From JANYCO01 sp964437245 (GTDB taxonomy: Bacteria > Bacteroidota > Bacteroidia > Cytophagales > Cytophagaceae), in contig CAYTGJ010000002.1 of assembly GCA_964437245.1 (NCBI GenBank), positions 1-64,000 on the forward strand: a stretch of DNA of 64,000 bases, given 5' to 3'. The position numbers were made by a program, and so were the translations under genes. Every line of letters starts with the position of its first letter. Position 1 is the first letter of the stretch. This document shows, piece by piece, positions 43,683 through 53,225 of this stretch. The notes beneath the pieces were generated by a model that was not told where the DNA came from, searched no databases, and saw nothing but the letters and a program-made list of their open reading frames with translations.

Positions 43683-44591
43683 TTATATTTTTCTCCCTAA
43701 TGCATGCCAATAAGGCTCTCTTTCTGAAAAAACAATGTCTTTAAGGCCTGCGCTTCGCATCATTTCTTCAATTTGGAGTCGGTTGAATCTCTGTTCCAGC
43801 GGCGTCCCAAATCTGTCCAGACTATCGTTTCGGATAATATGAAAACTTTTATCTCTGTAGTATGACAAAGGAATCTTTGTAGCATATTTTCTAAGAAATG
43901 GAATCCTGTGTACGATACGGGTCAGTCCTACAAAAGGCATATACAACATCACGGCCAGCGCATCGCAGGTTATTTTTTTTAGTCCGGAAGGCAATTTGCT
44001 TACGCACCACCTAAGGAGAGCTGAGCTATAGAAAATAGCTTTGAACACCATTCCTCTGTTATCCAGAGCATAATAAAGATAGACCAAAAAATAGCCTCCG
44101 GGTTTCACCTTTTCCACACATCTTTTCATGGCGGCAGAGGTATCAGGAATATGATGAAGCACTCCAAGGCTATAAACAAGATCGAACGAATTATCCTCAA
44201 ACGGGATAGCGTCTACTTCTGCCTGAGTGATGCGTACATTGGACTTATCACAAAGATACTTAGTGGCATAAAACACCGAATGACTGGGATCAATTCCTTC
44301 TACCCATTTTACTTTATCCGCCACATACCGGATCCATCGGCCACTGCCACACCCTACGTCCAGTACCGACGTCTGACTGGTTAGAAGTTGCTTCGGAACA
44401 ATATCAAAATAATCGTCCCCTACTGCCTTAATTTCCTCTTCGGAAAATGCATTAAATTTAGACCATTCTTCACCAAACGAATCTACAGTCTCCCAGTCGA
44501 TATTACCTGAAGTATATTTAGTAATAAACGAAGCGATCTCAGTATCTCCAACAGCAAGTTTTTGAACAGGATTTTTATTATAATCAATCAT
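43683..44591 (-). CDS. Class I SAM-dependent methyltransferase
   Basis: I start at MIDYNKNPVQKLAVGDTEIA (44,591), which overlaps the upstream glycosyltransferase gene by 8 bp. The 302-residue product has motif I VLDVGCGSGRWIRYVADK, the acidic residue in WVEGIDPSH, and motif IV-like FDLVYSLGVLHHIPD. The C-terminal half includes hydrophobic helices (about residues 185-235), which may hold it near the membrane. Such genes in polysaccharide loci often methylate sugars or terminate chains, but no substrate can be assigned. Confidence 0.88.
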   Translation of the reverse strand: MIDYNKNPVQKLAVGDTEIASFITKYTSGNIDWETVDSFGEEWSKFNAFSEEEIKAVGDDYFDIVPKQLLTSQTSVLDVGCGSGRWIRYVADKVKWVEGIDPSHSVFYATKYLCDKSNVRITQAEVDAIPFEDNSFDLVYSLGVLHHIPDTSAAMKRCVEKVKPGGYFLVYLYYALDNRGMVFKAIFYSSALLRWCVSKLPSGLKKITCDALAVMLYMPFVGLTRIVHRIPFLRKYATKIPLSYYRDKSFHIIRNDSLDRFGTPLEQRFNRLQIEEMMRSAGLKDIVFSEREPYWHALGRKI

Positions 44592-45858
44592 TTTCTTTTT
44601 TTTCTTTACTAAGAATCTTCTGATAGAGTTTATAATATTTTTCAGAACCAACTACTAAAGAATAATAATGTTCTGCTCCGTCTCGAATCTCTGTTTTAGC
44701 TACAGGTTCATGAAAGATCTGTTCTATGATTTTCTGAAAAGATTTTTCAGAAAAATCTTCTGTAATGAAGCCGGCTTTGGCATTTCTGATAATTTCTTCC
44801 GTATCTCCTATTCCTTTATTCGTAACAGAAGGAATCCCCATAGCCATGATCTCTGCCTGTTTAGTAGGTGAAGAACTAATTTTAGAATAAGAAGGGGTAA
44901 TAAAATAAATGGAATAGCTGCTTAAACTAAGCAAAGAAGGGATTTCTTTTCTTTGTCCGTGTATAAATATCAGTTTTTCCGAAGGTATATTATAGTTGCG
45001 TGCTTCACCCCGAATAAAAGCGTGCGAATCACTGGGAGCTATAAACAGGAATTTAGCTTCTTGTTTTTGCTGCTGAAGCAAATAGAAAAAACGAAGCATT
45101 TCGGGTAACATGTACCAGGTTCCTATCGCCCCCAAATAGGTGAGGACGAAATCTTCCTCTTTGATATGATTCTTTTCTTTTATCGTACTGATCAATGTTT
45201 GATCCAGTTTTTTTGCCGAGAAATGCTCCAGGTCTACACAACATGGTATCACTACCATTTTATGAGCATGTGTCGCTCCGTTCTCCCATTTCATCATTTC
45301 AGCCTTTCCCGCTTCTGTAAGGCTGATGACCCCTGAAGCATTTGCTAAAAATTCAGCTTCCTTATTTTTGAAATACCGATAAATAATCCTGTAAAAAGGA
45401 TTTTTGAGATTCCACAATTTCCCATCCACCCGCTCATCGGCCCAAAATCCACGCATATCAAAGATAAAAGGTACCCCATATTTTTTCCATAAACTAAGCC
45501 CTACCAACGTACTGATATAACTTCTACAGTGTACCAGCCTGAACTTGTATAGCTCATATAACTTTCGTGCATGATAATGCAGCATTATAACATCAAACAG
45601 GGTAGATAAAACAGGAGGAGATTTATGGTACATCCGGGGCTTCCATTCGATCGGAAATCCTTTTAAGGTCTCTTCCACGATCTTTTTATTTTTATGAAAG
45701 TTTTCTTTTTTCTCACAGCTAAGCAATATAAAATTGAAATTCCCCAGCCGGGTAAGCTCTTTCAAGTACGGAATCACCTGAGATTGTCCTAACTGATCGG
45801 TCATTCCATCATATGAAATGTATAAAATATTGATTTTGTCTTTCCCCAAAAAGTTCAT
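44584..45858 (-). CDS. Glycosyltransferase, GT4-like
   Basis: The 424-residue protein starts INILYISYDGMTDQLGQSQV, typical of a GT4 group in Bacteroidota surface-glycan loci. The C-terminal domain has DFVLTYLGAIGTWYMLPEML (donor-binding loop) and SSPTKQAEIMAMGIPSVTNK with the acidic and glycine elements. Donor and acceptor are unknown. It overlaps the downstream methyltransferase gene slightly, indicating an operon. Upstream is a 315-bp gap and then a gene on the opposite strand. Confidence 0.88.
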   Translation of the reverse strand: MNFLGKDKINILYISYDGMTDQLGQSQVIPYLKELTRLGNFNFILLSCEKKENFHKNKKIVEETLKGFPIEWKPRMYHKSPPVLSTLFDVIMLHYHARKLYELYKFRLVHCRSYISTLVGLSLWKKYGVPFIFDMRGFWADERVDGKLWNLKNPFYRIIYRYFKNKEAEFLANASGVISLTEAGKAEMMKWENGATHAHKMVVIPCCVDLEHFSAKKLDQTLISTIKEKNHIKEEDFVLTYLGAIGTWYMLPEMLRFFYLLQQQKQEAKFLFIAPSDSHAFIRGEARNYNIPSEKLIFIHGQRKEIPSLLSLSSYSIYFITPSYSKISSSPTKQAEIMAMGIPSVTNKGIGDTEEIIRNAKAGFITEDFSEKSFQKIIEQIFHEPVAKTEIRDGAEHYYSLVVGSEKYYKLYQKILSKEKKEND

Positions 45859-46173
45859 TTTTGAAGTTAATTATTCGGTTTCGATAGAATGTAAATATAT
45901 ACAAAATAGTAGAGTGAAGGGAGATACTTATCGGTTTCTTTCCATGATTCATGGATAAACAGAGGACAACCAACCCAAGGATTCGTTCTTTTTTATGAAA
46001 TCTCTCATTTTAGTAACTCCCATAAATAATTAAAAAACAACACATTGCAAAACAAACCCTTATAAGGACCAAGCCCGACCAGAATGAAATGGTCCTTGTC
46101 GAAAGGAATAGGTCAGAAAAAGCTTTATTTTGTACCTTACAATAGAATGATCAAAAAAACTACGATAGAATAA
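45859..46173. other. Divergent intergenic region inside the polysaccharide locus
   Basis: This 315-bp AT-rich gap separates the minus-strand glycosyltransferase from the plus-strand membrane protein gene and must hold promoters for both. I see no clear consensus pair and no other element. Confidence 0.4.
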
Positions 46174-47514
46174 ATGGATGCCTGGGATATCATTATCACC
46201 CCTATGTATTTGTGTTTCATTTTAATAATTGCCTTCATCTATGTGAGAAGGAACCGTCAAAATGAACTTATCCGCAAATATTTTTTATCTGGTCTTTCCA
46301 TCAGATTTTTAGGGGGTATTCTATTCGGGATTATATATCAGTTTTATTATAAGGGAGGCGACACTTTTACCTTTTGGAATGAAGTAAAAACCATGAATAA
46401 TAAAATTCTATATGACAATCCTCTGGCGTATCTGGAAATGTTTTTCAAAGATCCATTTTCCTCCAAATTTTCTAATTTTTCAACTCATATCTATGAACTC
46501 CAAATCAGCAATGATGTCCCTTCGTTTTTTATAGTTAAAACAGCAGCATTTATTAGCCTATTTACCTTCACTACATATTCAACCACTGCCTTATTTTTTT
46601 CTTTGATCTCTTTCGCAGGAAGCTGGAAACTATTTACCACTTTATCAGATCAATACCCATCATTAAGCTCTAAGTTTGCTTTTTCTTGTTTATTTCTTCC
46701 TTCTATCACTTTTTGGGGAGGAGGAATCATGAAGGACTCTATTTGTTTGGCATCGATATGCTTTATGTATGGACATTTTTACGAATTAATCACCTATAGA
46801 AAAAGGATTAAAAAAAATATTGCCTATATATTAATATCTGCCTACGTATTATATATCGTAAAAATATATATCCTTATTTGTTTTATTCCGGGCCTAATAA
46901 TATGGTTGTTTATTAAATACCACAACAATATTAAATCGAAAGCTACCAGAAATTTCCTCCGGCCTATTGTAATTGTATTTGCTTGTTCTTTTGGCTTTAT
47001 CGGAGCCTCTCTCATCAGTATGAGCAATGAACGGTATAATCTCCAAAAACTTCAGACGACCTCAATGGTTACTGCTACCTATATAAAACAAGTAAGTATT
47101 GAGACTGGAGGATCAGTATATGACTTGGGAGAAATTGACTATTCTTTTGCCGGCCTGCTACAATTAATCCCAAAGGGTATAAACGTTACCTTATTCAGAC
47201 CCTATATATGGGAAGTTAAAAATATTGTCATGCTTCTTGCGGCATTGGAATCCTCCTACTTTATTTGGATTACCCTCTCTGTTATTTTCAAAAACGGATT
47301 AACTATTTTCGCTAAAATTAACAACGATACATTTGTCTTCTCCTCGATCATATTTTCACTCACATTTGCTTTTGCGGTTGGAATATCTACTTATAACTTC
47401 GGTTCTCTGGTTCGATATAAACTTCCTATGATGCCATTTTATCTATCAGCTATGATCATATTAAATCAGAAATCTAAAACTATCTCCCTTACGGCTGTCA
47501 AAAACAAGCTATAA
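46174..47514 (+). CDS. Polytopic membrane protein, candidate Wzy-type polymerase
   Basis: The 446-residue protein has about ten transmembrane segments. Between segments 2 and 3 it has a long polar loop (about 55-115) starting FYYKGGDTFTFWNEVKT. A second conserved-looking element is FWGGGIMKDSICLASICFMY, where GG-x-K-D could be functional. I recognise no named family. Polymerases of the Wzy type are polytopic, poorly conserved and have a large periplasmic loop, and no other candidate is in this locus. It is the only plus-strand gene between 42.6 and 63 kb, and its end overlaps the convergent asparagine synthase gene by 6 bp. Confidence 0.6.
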   Translation: MDAWDIIITPMYLCFILIIAFIYVRRNRQNELIRKYFLSGLSIRFLGGILFGIIYQFYYKGGDTFTFWNEVKTMNNKILYDNPLAYLEMFFKDPFSSKFSNFSTHIYELQISNDVPSFFIVKTAAFISLFTFTTYSTTALFFSLISFAGSWKLFTTLSDQYPSLSSKFAFSCLFLPSITFWGGGIMKDSICLASICFMYGHFYELITYRKRIKKNIAYILISAYVLYIVKIYILICFIPGLIIWLFIKYHNNIKSKATRNFLRPIVIVFACSFGFIGASLISMSNERYNLQKLQTTSMVTATYIKQVSIETGGSVYDLGEIDYSFAGLLQLIPKGINVTLFRPYIWEVKNIVMLLAALESSYFIWITLSVIFKNGLTIFAKINNDTFVFSSIIFSLTFAFAVGISTYNFGSLVRYKLPMMPFYLSAMIILNQKSKTISLTAVKNKL

Positions 47515-49359
47515 TTTCTCTTCTTCCAGCCATTTATGCAACAATAGTACAACCCAGATCCTATTAAACAAATAATCTTCCCCGTTGTAAAAACGATTCA
47601 GAATCGCTTTCATTTTGAGCGGATCGACAATATTATATTTTAGCAAAACGTCTGTACTCAGATACTTATCAATCATAAAACTAAAATCTCTCTTCAGCCA
47701 TTTGTTTAATGGTATACCAAATCCCCATTTAGGCCGTGCGAAAAAAGACTTTGGAACATAGTCGTATAGTATATCCTTCAATATAAATTTCCCTATCCCA
47801 TTTTTATGCTTAAAGGATTCATCCAAATTTAAGGCGTACTCCACAATCCTGTAATCCAACAGGGGCTCTCTTGCTTCTATTGAAGCATACATACTGGCCC
47901 GATCAACCTTGACAAGCAAATCGTCCTTTAAATAATAATTCAAATCAAAAAAAGCTTGCTGTTCTTTTGCACTCAAATTTCGCATCAGACGATCTACAGG
48001 CAACCAATCCTTTGGGATACGAGCATCTTCTGTTTGTAGTATGTCTTCCAGCTCAGCCTTTGAGAAGAAATACAGTTCTTGAGAAAATATATGACTTCTT
48101 ATATCCGTTCCGGCTTTAAAATTCAACAACTGCGCTACTCTTTTATTTCTACTTCCTCCTATGTTTTTCAAAATAGCATGCAACATACTTCGGGTAAGTA
48201 AATACTTTTTTTGTGCCAGTTTTTCAGCCCAAACATAAGAACCGTATCCCATAAACAGTTCATCGCCCCCATCTCCGGTTAAGACCATTTTAACTTTATT
48301 ACCGGCCATTTTACTTACCATATAAGTGGGCAATGCTGAAGTATCGGCAAAAGGTTCGTCAAAATTCATCATTATTTCTTCAAACGAGTCCATTGCTTCT
48401 TTTTCTGAAAGAAAAAACTCCTCATGTTCTGTCCGAAGATATTTGGCTACATTTTTAGCATGCTCAGATTCATTAAACTTCCATTCTTTAAACCCAATCG
48501 AAAATGTATTGACAGGAGTATTCGAATTTCGTTGTGCAATAGCAGTGACTAAACTGGAATCTATTCCTCCGCTCAGAAATGTACCAAAAGGCACATCGCT
48601 AATCATCCTATACTGAATAGAACTCTCTAATAAATTCTTTAACGTACTTTTCGCCTCTTTATAATCCGAATGTAGCTCTTTCGTAATTTTTTTATGCGCC
48701 TCCCAATATGGATAAAAAGTAGTTCCTCTATCATTTATGATAGCATAAGTACCTGACGGGAATTTCCTAATCTCATTATAAATTGTATGGGGCTGAGGTA
48801 TATAACCTAAATGCAAATACAGACCAATTGCTCTTTTATTAAGCGTATATTTTTGGTTGATTCCCTTAAACGCTTTCATTGTTTTCAACTCTGAGCCAAA
48901 ACAAAAAACGGGGCCTTCGGAATAATAATAAAGCGGCTTAACTCCTAATCTATCTCTACAAATAAAAAGCTCTTCTTTACGAATATCATATATTACAAAA
49001 ACGAACATTCCATTTAGCTCTTCTACAAACTCCTTCCCCAATCTGGCATACAGCTCAACAATCACAGCCGTATCGCTCGATGCAGAAAGGTCTAATTTAT
49101 ACTTCAGCGCAAGTTCTTTGTAATTATATACTTCCCCATTAAAGACAATCACATAATTTCCGCACTTCGAATAAAAGGGTTGATTTGACGCGGTAGACAA
49201 ATCAATTATACTCAACCGAACATGACCCAGCCCAACCTTATTATGAACATAAATTCCACTTGCGTCAGGCCCTCTATGAGTTATTGTACGAACCGCTCCC
49301 CGCAGTTCATCTTCATTACTAAAATCAAGAGGCGCAAAATACCCCGTCAATCCACACAT
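47509..49359 (-). CDS. Asparagine synthase-like amidotransferase (AsnB family), copy 1
   Basis: The 616-residue protein has an N-terminal glutaminase domain with nucleophile Cys2 (MCGLTGYFAP), HRGPDASG and NGEVYNYKEL, and a synthetase domain with the PP-loop VPFGTFLSGGIDSSLVTAIA plus LTGDGGDELFMGYGSYVW. Both halves are intact. In surface-polysaccharide loci such enzymes can act as amidotransferases that turn uronic acids into uronamides (WbpS is the known precedent) instead of making free asparagine. Downstream of the His-rich protein and FkbM genes, in one run of tightly spaced genes. A second copy lies at 61,127. Confidence 0.9.
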   Translation of the reverse strand: MCGLTGYFAPLDFSNEDELRGAVRTITHRGPDASGIYVHNKVGLGHVRLSIIDLSTASNQPFYSKCGNYVIVFNGEVYNYKELALKYKLDLSASSDTAVIVELYARLGKEFVEELNGMFVFVIYDIRKEELFICRDRLGVKPLYYYSEGPVFCFGSELKTMKAFKGINQKYTLNKRAIGLYLHLGYIPQPHTIYNEIRKFPSGTYAIINDRGTTFYPYWEAHKKITKELHSDYKEAKSTLKNLLESSIQYRMISDVPFGTFLSGGIDSSLVTAIAQRNSNTPVNTFSIGFKEWKFNESEHAKNVAKYLRTEHEEFFLSEKEAMDSFEEIMMNFDEPFADTSALPTYMVSKMAGNKVKMVLTGDGGDELFMGYGSYVWAEKLAQKKYLLTRSMLHAILKNIGGSRNKRVAQLLNFKAGTDIRSHIFSQELYFFSKAELEDILQTEDARIPKDWLPVDRLMRNLSAKEQQAFFDLNYYLKDDLLVKVDRASMYASIEAREPLLDYRIVEYALNLDESFKHKNGIGKFILKDILYDYVPKSFFARPKWGFGIPLNKWLKRDFSFMIDKYLSTDVLLKYNIVDPLKMKAILNRFYNGEDYLFNRIWVVLLLHKWLEEEKL

Positions 49360-49371
49360 AAAATTTTATTT

Positions 49372-50337
49372 TTAGCCTTCACTAAAAGAAGGGAAACAGC
49401 GCAATAGTTCTTCTCTTGAAAAATTAACTTTATCAATCCCAAGATGACAGGACTCGAATTCACTTTGAAATTCTTTTCCTGCGAGATATTTATTTAGCAA
49501 CAATTCAAATTTTTCATACTCTTTCCCACTTTTCAATGTCCCGAGTTTTTTCAGAAATTCATGATCCTTAAACCCGGACTTATACAGAATATAGAATAGT
49601 GCCCCTATAAAACTATCGTTGCTCCCAACCGGATACATTTCTCTATTCTTCATTGAAATTATTTTCCCATTTGAAGGATAAAAATCAAATTGCTCAATTG
49701 CATTTAACCCGATTTTTTTATCCATACCGATCAGGGAAAAAATTTCTTTAGCCTGTTTTTTATATTTTTGAATAAAAGAACTTTTTTTCCAACGCAACAT
49801 CATCGAAGTGCTTGTTTCGCTCCATAGTGCGTAGGTAACGGAAAAGTCCTGCGGATAAAAGACAACATGGGGCGTATAAGTATCTATAAATTCAAGACTT
49901 CCTTTTTCGTTTGAGTAAATTTTATCGATCTCTATTTCTGTTGTATTATCTGGATTTATTTTATAGCCCTTCTTAAATAAAACAGAAGTATACCCCGGAC
50001 CAATGGGTGCAACCGATGAAAGAAGTAAATTCCCATGATGATGTATACTTTGATGTGTCATAGCCGGATTTTTATCCGGCAGAGGCAACCAACAATTAGC
50101 TACTAAGGTATAATATTCGGTTTTATTTATAGGTAGTGCTATTACTGGATTAATTCTGTTTGAAAGAAGGAAATCCTTCTCCAGTAAATTTCTTTTTATA
50201 ATCTCGTGAAATATATTCATATCAGCCGCCATTTCTTTTAAGACAGGGGCAGCCAATGCGTGTGCTTTATATAAATCATTATTTCGCCTAAATACCGAAG
50301 TAATTTCTTTTAAGTACTCTTCTAACGATTTTTTCAT
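49372..50337 (-). CDS. Unrecognised protein with cupin-like His-rich segment
   Basis: This 321-residue soluble protein matches no family I know. Its centre (about residues 85-170) looks like a small beta-barrel: TLVANCWLPLPDKNPAMTHQ and SIHHHGNLLLSSVAPIGPGY, then LEFIDTYTPHVVFYP. The HHH group and the later H could be metal ligands, as in cupin or cysteine-dioxygenase-like enzymes, though this is inference. The N-terminal 80 residues and C-terminal 100 are helical. It overlaps the upstream FkbM methyltransferase by four bases (ATGA) and is 12 bp from the amidotransferase, so the three are surely cotranslated and may act on one sugar. Confidence 0.7.
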   Translation of the reverse strand: MKKSLEEYLKEITSVFRRNNDLYKAHALAAPVLKEMAADMNIFHEIIKRNLLEKDFLLSNRINPVIALPINKTEYYTLVANCWLPLPDKNPAMTHQSIHHHGNLLLSSVAPIGPGYTSVLFKKGYKINPDNTTEIEIDKIYSNEKGSLEFIDTYTPHVVFYPQDFSVTYALWSETSTSMMLRWKKSSFIQKYKKQAKEIFSLIGMDKKIGLNAIEQFDFYPSNGKIISMKNREMYPVGSNDSFIGALFYILYKSGFKDHEFLKKLGTLKSGKEYEKFELLLNKYLAGKEFQSEFESCHLGIDKVNFSREELLRCFPSFSEG

Positions 50338-51161
50338 ACTTCAATAATTTTATTAAAATCAGCAACTTTTTCGGTTGGGATCATGATATAATTGGATTCA
50401 ACATAAGCATCCTCATACGGATTCAGTTTTTTATGCTCATTGCATTTAAAAACCGAATACTTTATCTCACTAATAAAATTTGTGAGCTGAGATTCTTCAA
50501 TATTAAATCCTTTCAGAAAAAACGGATTGATTTCTAATAATACTACAGGTCTGAATTTTTGAATCGTATTTTTCATACCTTGCAAAGCAAAAAATTCAGC
50601 TCCTTCAATATCTATTTTTACAAATGAGAGATTGGATAACTTTGGCAATAAAAAATCATCAATGGAAACAACTTCACAATCAAACTCCTCTTGTTTGTTA
50701 AATTTATAATGTTGCCCCTTCCCTTCCAGTTCATTATTCCTATTCGCCATATGTGCTTGCCCTGCACTAATAGCACCAAAATCGACCACAGGAACCGAAA
50801 ATCTCATTTTTTCTGTTTTAGCTCCTACTCCTTTTGAAAATAGTTCTACATTGAGTTTATAGTGAGCGAGCACTTTCTGACAAACGGAATAGGTAAACGG
50901 AATAGGTTCAAATGCATAGACCTTTTTCGCAATTCTACCCATCACCACAGAATAATAAGCATAATTTGCGCCGACATCTATTACTTCAGAATTTTTATCC
51001 ATGAAATGTGGTAACAAATCCATCTCTATTTCATCCACTAATCTGGAATCAATATCTCTGACTTTTGCCTTATACTGGAACCATTTGTATAAGTTCTTAC
51101 TAAATAATTTAAATAACAATGGTTTTAGGAATGTTCTAATCGGAGAATTGACAGATGCCAT
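50334..51161 (-). CDS. FkbM family methyltransferase, copy 1
   Basis: The 275-residue protein has the FkbM domain: MDKNSEVIDVGANYAYYSVV (SAM-binding motif I), KVYAFEPIPFTYSVCQKVLA, and LSFVKIDIEGAEFFALQGMK with the characteristic KIDxEGxE motif. Such enzymes O-methylate sugars or other secondary metabolites. It is the first gene of a three-gene cotranslated run with the His-rich protein and the amidotransferase. Two further FkbM genes follow in the locus but are clearly different in sequence. Confidence 0.9.
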   Translation of the reverse strand: MASVNSPIRTFLKPLLFKLFSKNLYKWFQYKAKVRDIDSRLVDEIEMDLLPHFMDKNSEVIDVGANYAYYSVVMGRIAKKVYAFEPIPFTYSVCQKVLAHYKLNVELFSKGVGAKTEKMRFSVPVVDFGAISAGQAHMANRNNELEGKGQHYKFNKQEEFDCEVVSIDDFLLPKLSNLSFVKIDIEGAEFFALQGMKNTIQKFRPVVLLEINPFFLKGFNIEESQLTNFISEIKYSVFKCNEHKKLNPYEDAYVESNYIMIPTEKVADFNKIIEV

Positions 51162-51370
51162 AATATTTTATTAAATTTAAAATATTCTTACTTATGTGTT
51201 TTGATACGTAATATAAGGACAAATATATAAGTTATTTTTGGCATAAACTACCATTAACGCAAAGATAGACTGCATATTAGATGCAGCCAGACAGGGTATT
51301 TGGGAATCGGCCTCTTTAAAAACTGTCTACCCTTATCAGTAATAAAGGCTTACATTTTCAAACTTTTTTT

Positions 51371-52267
51371 CTAAAAACCCTTTTTCAAGGAAGAGCGAAA
51401 TACATTGTAGAAGTACGAAAGAAAAGATCGGCTAAAACAAACAAAAGGGTCTGTTTTAATAGCCTTCCAAAAATACTGAAAAGATTTTGCCTTGCTATCC
51501 ACTTTTACAAGTGTTATGGCCATATATATATAAAGAATGGAATATAATTTCCGGTATTGATACTTGGTAAAGGCATTTTTATTCTTCCGGTCTTCCTCTA
51601 TTAATTGAATAAGAAGTAGAATACGGTTGGTAAATTTCTCTCCGTTCCTAATATTCAATTCGCCTCTCTCTTCGTGCCAAACCATCGCAGCACTTACTTG
51701 GTCAAAAACTGACAATCCGTACCGGGCGTATATTCTTAACCAATACTCATAATCTTCAGAACCAGAGAGCGTCCTGTCTTCATGGAATAACAAGTGTTCC
51801 GTTACATCTTTTCGTATAAATACACCCAGGCAAGCAAGAAAATTCCCTTTGTATAATTCTTCCGGAGCACTTTTTTTATAGGGGAACAGAACCTTACCGT
51901 GTATATCAATGAATTCAAATGCAAGGTAAAAAAAGGGGATAGGATTGTTCTTTATAATAAGGGACGCATTCAGAAGATAATTACTGTAGAGTACATCATC
52001 AGAATCAAGGAAGGTGATGTAATCTCCTTTGGCATTTTGAATGCCAACGTTTCTAGCAATAGCTCTTTCGGAGTTTGGTATTTTATAGTAACGTATTCTT
52101 GGATCCGCGAGAGAAGCTACTACTTCATTTGTATGATCGGTACTACCATCGTCTACAATAATCCATTCAAAAAAATCATATTGCTGAGACAGAACACTTT
52201 CAGCCGTTTTTTTTAGTAAATGTGCCCTGTTATAGGTAGGAGTAATGATGGAGAAGAACAAAGGCAT
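51371..52267 (-). CDS. Glycosyltransferase family 2
   Basis: The 298-residue GT-A enzyme starts FFSIITPTYNRAHLLKKTAE and shows WIIVDDGSTDHTNEVV, the donor-binding GT2 signature, with the DxD-like FLDSDDVLYSNYL and a catalytic-base region near SGSEDYEYWLRI. The C terminus is basic and could contact the membrane. Sugar unknown. A 209-bp AT-rich gap follows before the FkbM gene at 51,161. Confidence 0.9.
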   Translation of the reverse strand: MPLFFSIITPTYNRAHLLKKTAESVLSQQYDFFEWIIVDDGSTDHTNEVVASLADPRIRYYKIPNSERAIARNVGIQNAKGDYITFLDSDDVLYSNYLLNASLIIKNNPIPFFYLAFEFIDIHGKVLFPYKKSAPEELYKGNFLACLGVFIRKDVTEHLLFHEDRTLSGSEDYEYWLRIYARYGLSVFDQVSAAMVWHEERGELNIRNGEKFTNRILLLIQLIEEDRKNKNAFTKYQYRKLYSILYIYMAITLVKVDSKAKSFQYFWKAIKTDPFVCFSRSFLSYFYNVFRSSLKKGF

Positions 52268-52349
52268 ATTTTAAAATCACTATCATGCTTTTCAGCCGTT
52301 TATACTAGGTTAAAAGTAACTAGTTTTTATGAAAGAAATACATTTTCGC

Positions 52350-53222
52350 CTACAATATTTTCCAATCCACCGGGGACATATTTTTTGTTTCAATAATATT
52401 CGGATGTAACCAAATTTTTGGTGCAACCACCACTTTTGACGGATTGGGAGATAGATATGCACACCACCAGGCGAAGCTGCTGTTGGGAATGATAAAATGC
52501 TTGCAAGACATCATTAATTTCATGTATCGGGCAAATTTTTCGCCTTTATGTTCATGACTGACGAAATACATTTCACAGTCAAATTTTACGTTTTCGATAC
52601 ACCATTCGATATCGTCAGAAAATATAAAAACAACAGGTTTTTTTACCGTTTTTTTGATTATTTGCAATGCATTTTGATAATATTCCATTGGTAAAACCCC
52701 ATGGGTTGAATTTGAAACAAAATCACTTCTTCTAAAATTGATACAAATACTCTCTGTAGTCTCAATTAAATGGACAATTTCTTTAGAATTTTCAAACGGA
52801 ATATGATTTAAGCTGAAATCTTTACGAACAACGTTCTCAATATTTTCAAAATATTTTATATTTTGAAAATAGCCATTCAAGTAAATATCTCCTTTTGCTC
52901 TTAAGACATTTGGATTGAAAAGAAAGGTTTGCTCGGCAACATATTTTATTCTCTGATAGGGGAAAATTTTATTTTTAATTTTTTTGGATTTGCTCCGAAG
53001 CATATTGAAACTGGAAGAAATCTCGTCTGAAACAAATTCAAACTTTAAATCAAAAATAGATAAATCAAAATCTCTATAAACGAATTCTTTTCGTTCGCGT
53101 CTGTCCAATAAAAACGTTTTGTCCAAAAGTAAAACATCATTATTTAAAATTGACAAATGACGTCCCAACACATATTGAAACATCTGATTTCCAAGTCCGC
53201 CTGCTAATTCTGCAATAATCAT
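52350..53222 (-). CDS. Alpha-1,2-fucosyltransferase family (GT11)
   Basis: The 290-residue enzyme begins IIAELAGGLGNQMFQYVLGR, the GT11 N-terminal motif, and has IIPNSSFAWWCAYLSPNP, the other diagnostic block. The central HxRRxD motif that binds GDP-fucose appears as INFRRSDFV: the two Arg and Asp are kept but the His is Asn and the usual Gly is Ser. The donor is probably GDP-L-fucose, which the gmd-fcl pair upstream supplies. Transfer to a 1,2 linkage is the family default, not proof. Confidence 0.88.
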   Translation of the reverse strand: MIIAELAGGLGNQMFQYVLGRHLSILNNDVLLLDKTFLLDRRERKEFVYRDFDLSIFDLKFEFVSDEISSSFNMLRSKSKKIKNKIFPYQRIKYVAEQTFLFNPNVLRAKGDIYLNGYFQNIKYFENIENVVRKDFSLNHIPFENSKEIVHLIETTESICINFRRSDFVSNSTHGVLPMEYYQNALQIIKKTVKKPVVFIFSDDIEWCIENVKFDCEMYFVSHEHKGEKFARYMKLMMSCKHFIIPNSSFAWWCAYLSPNPSKVVVAPKIWLHPNIIETKNMSPVDWKIL

Positions 53223-53225
53223 CCT

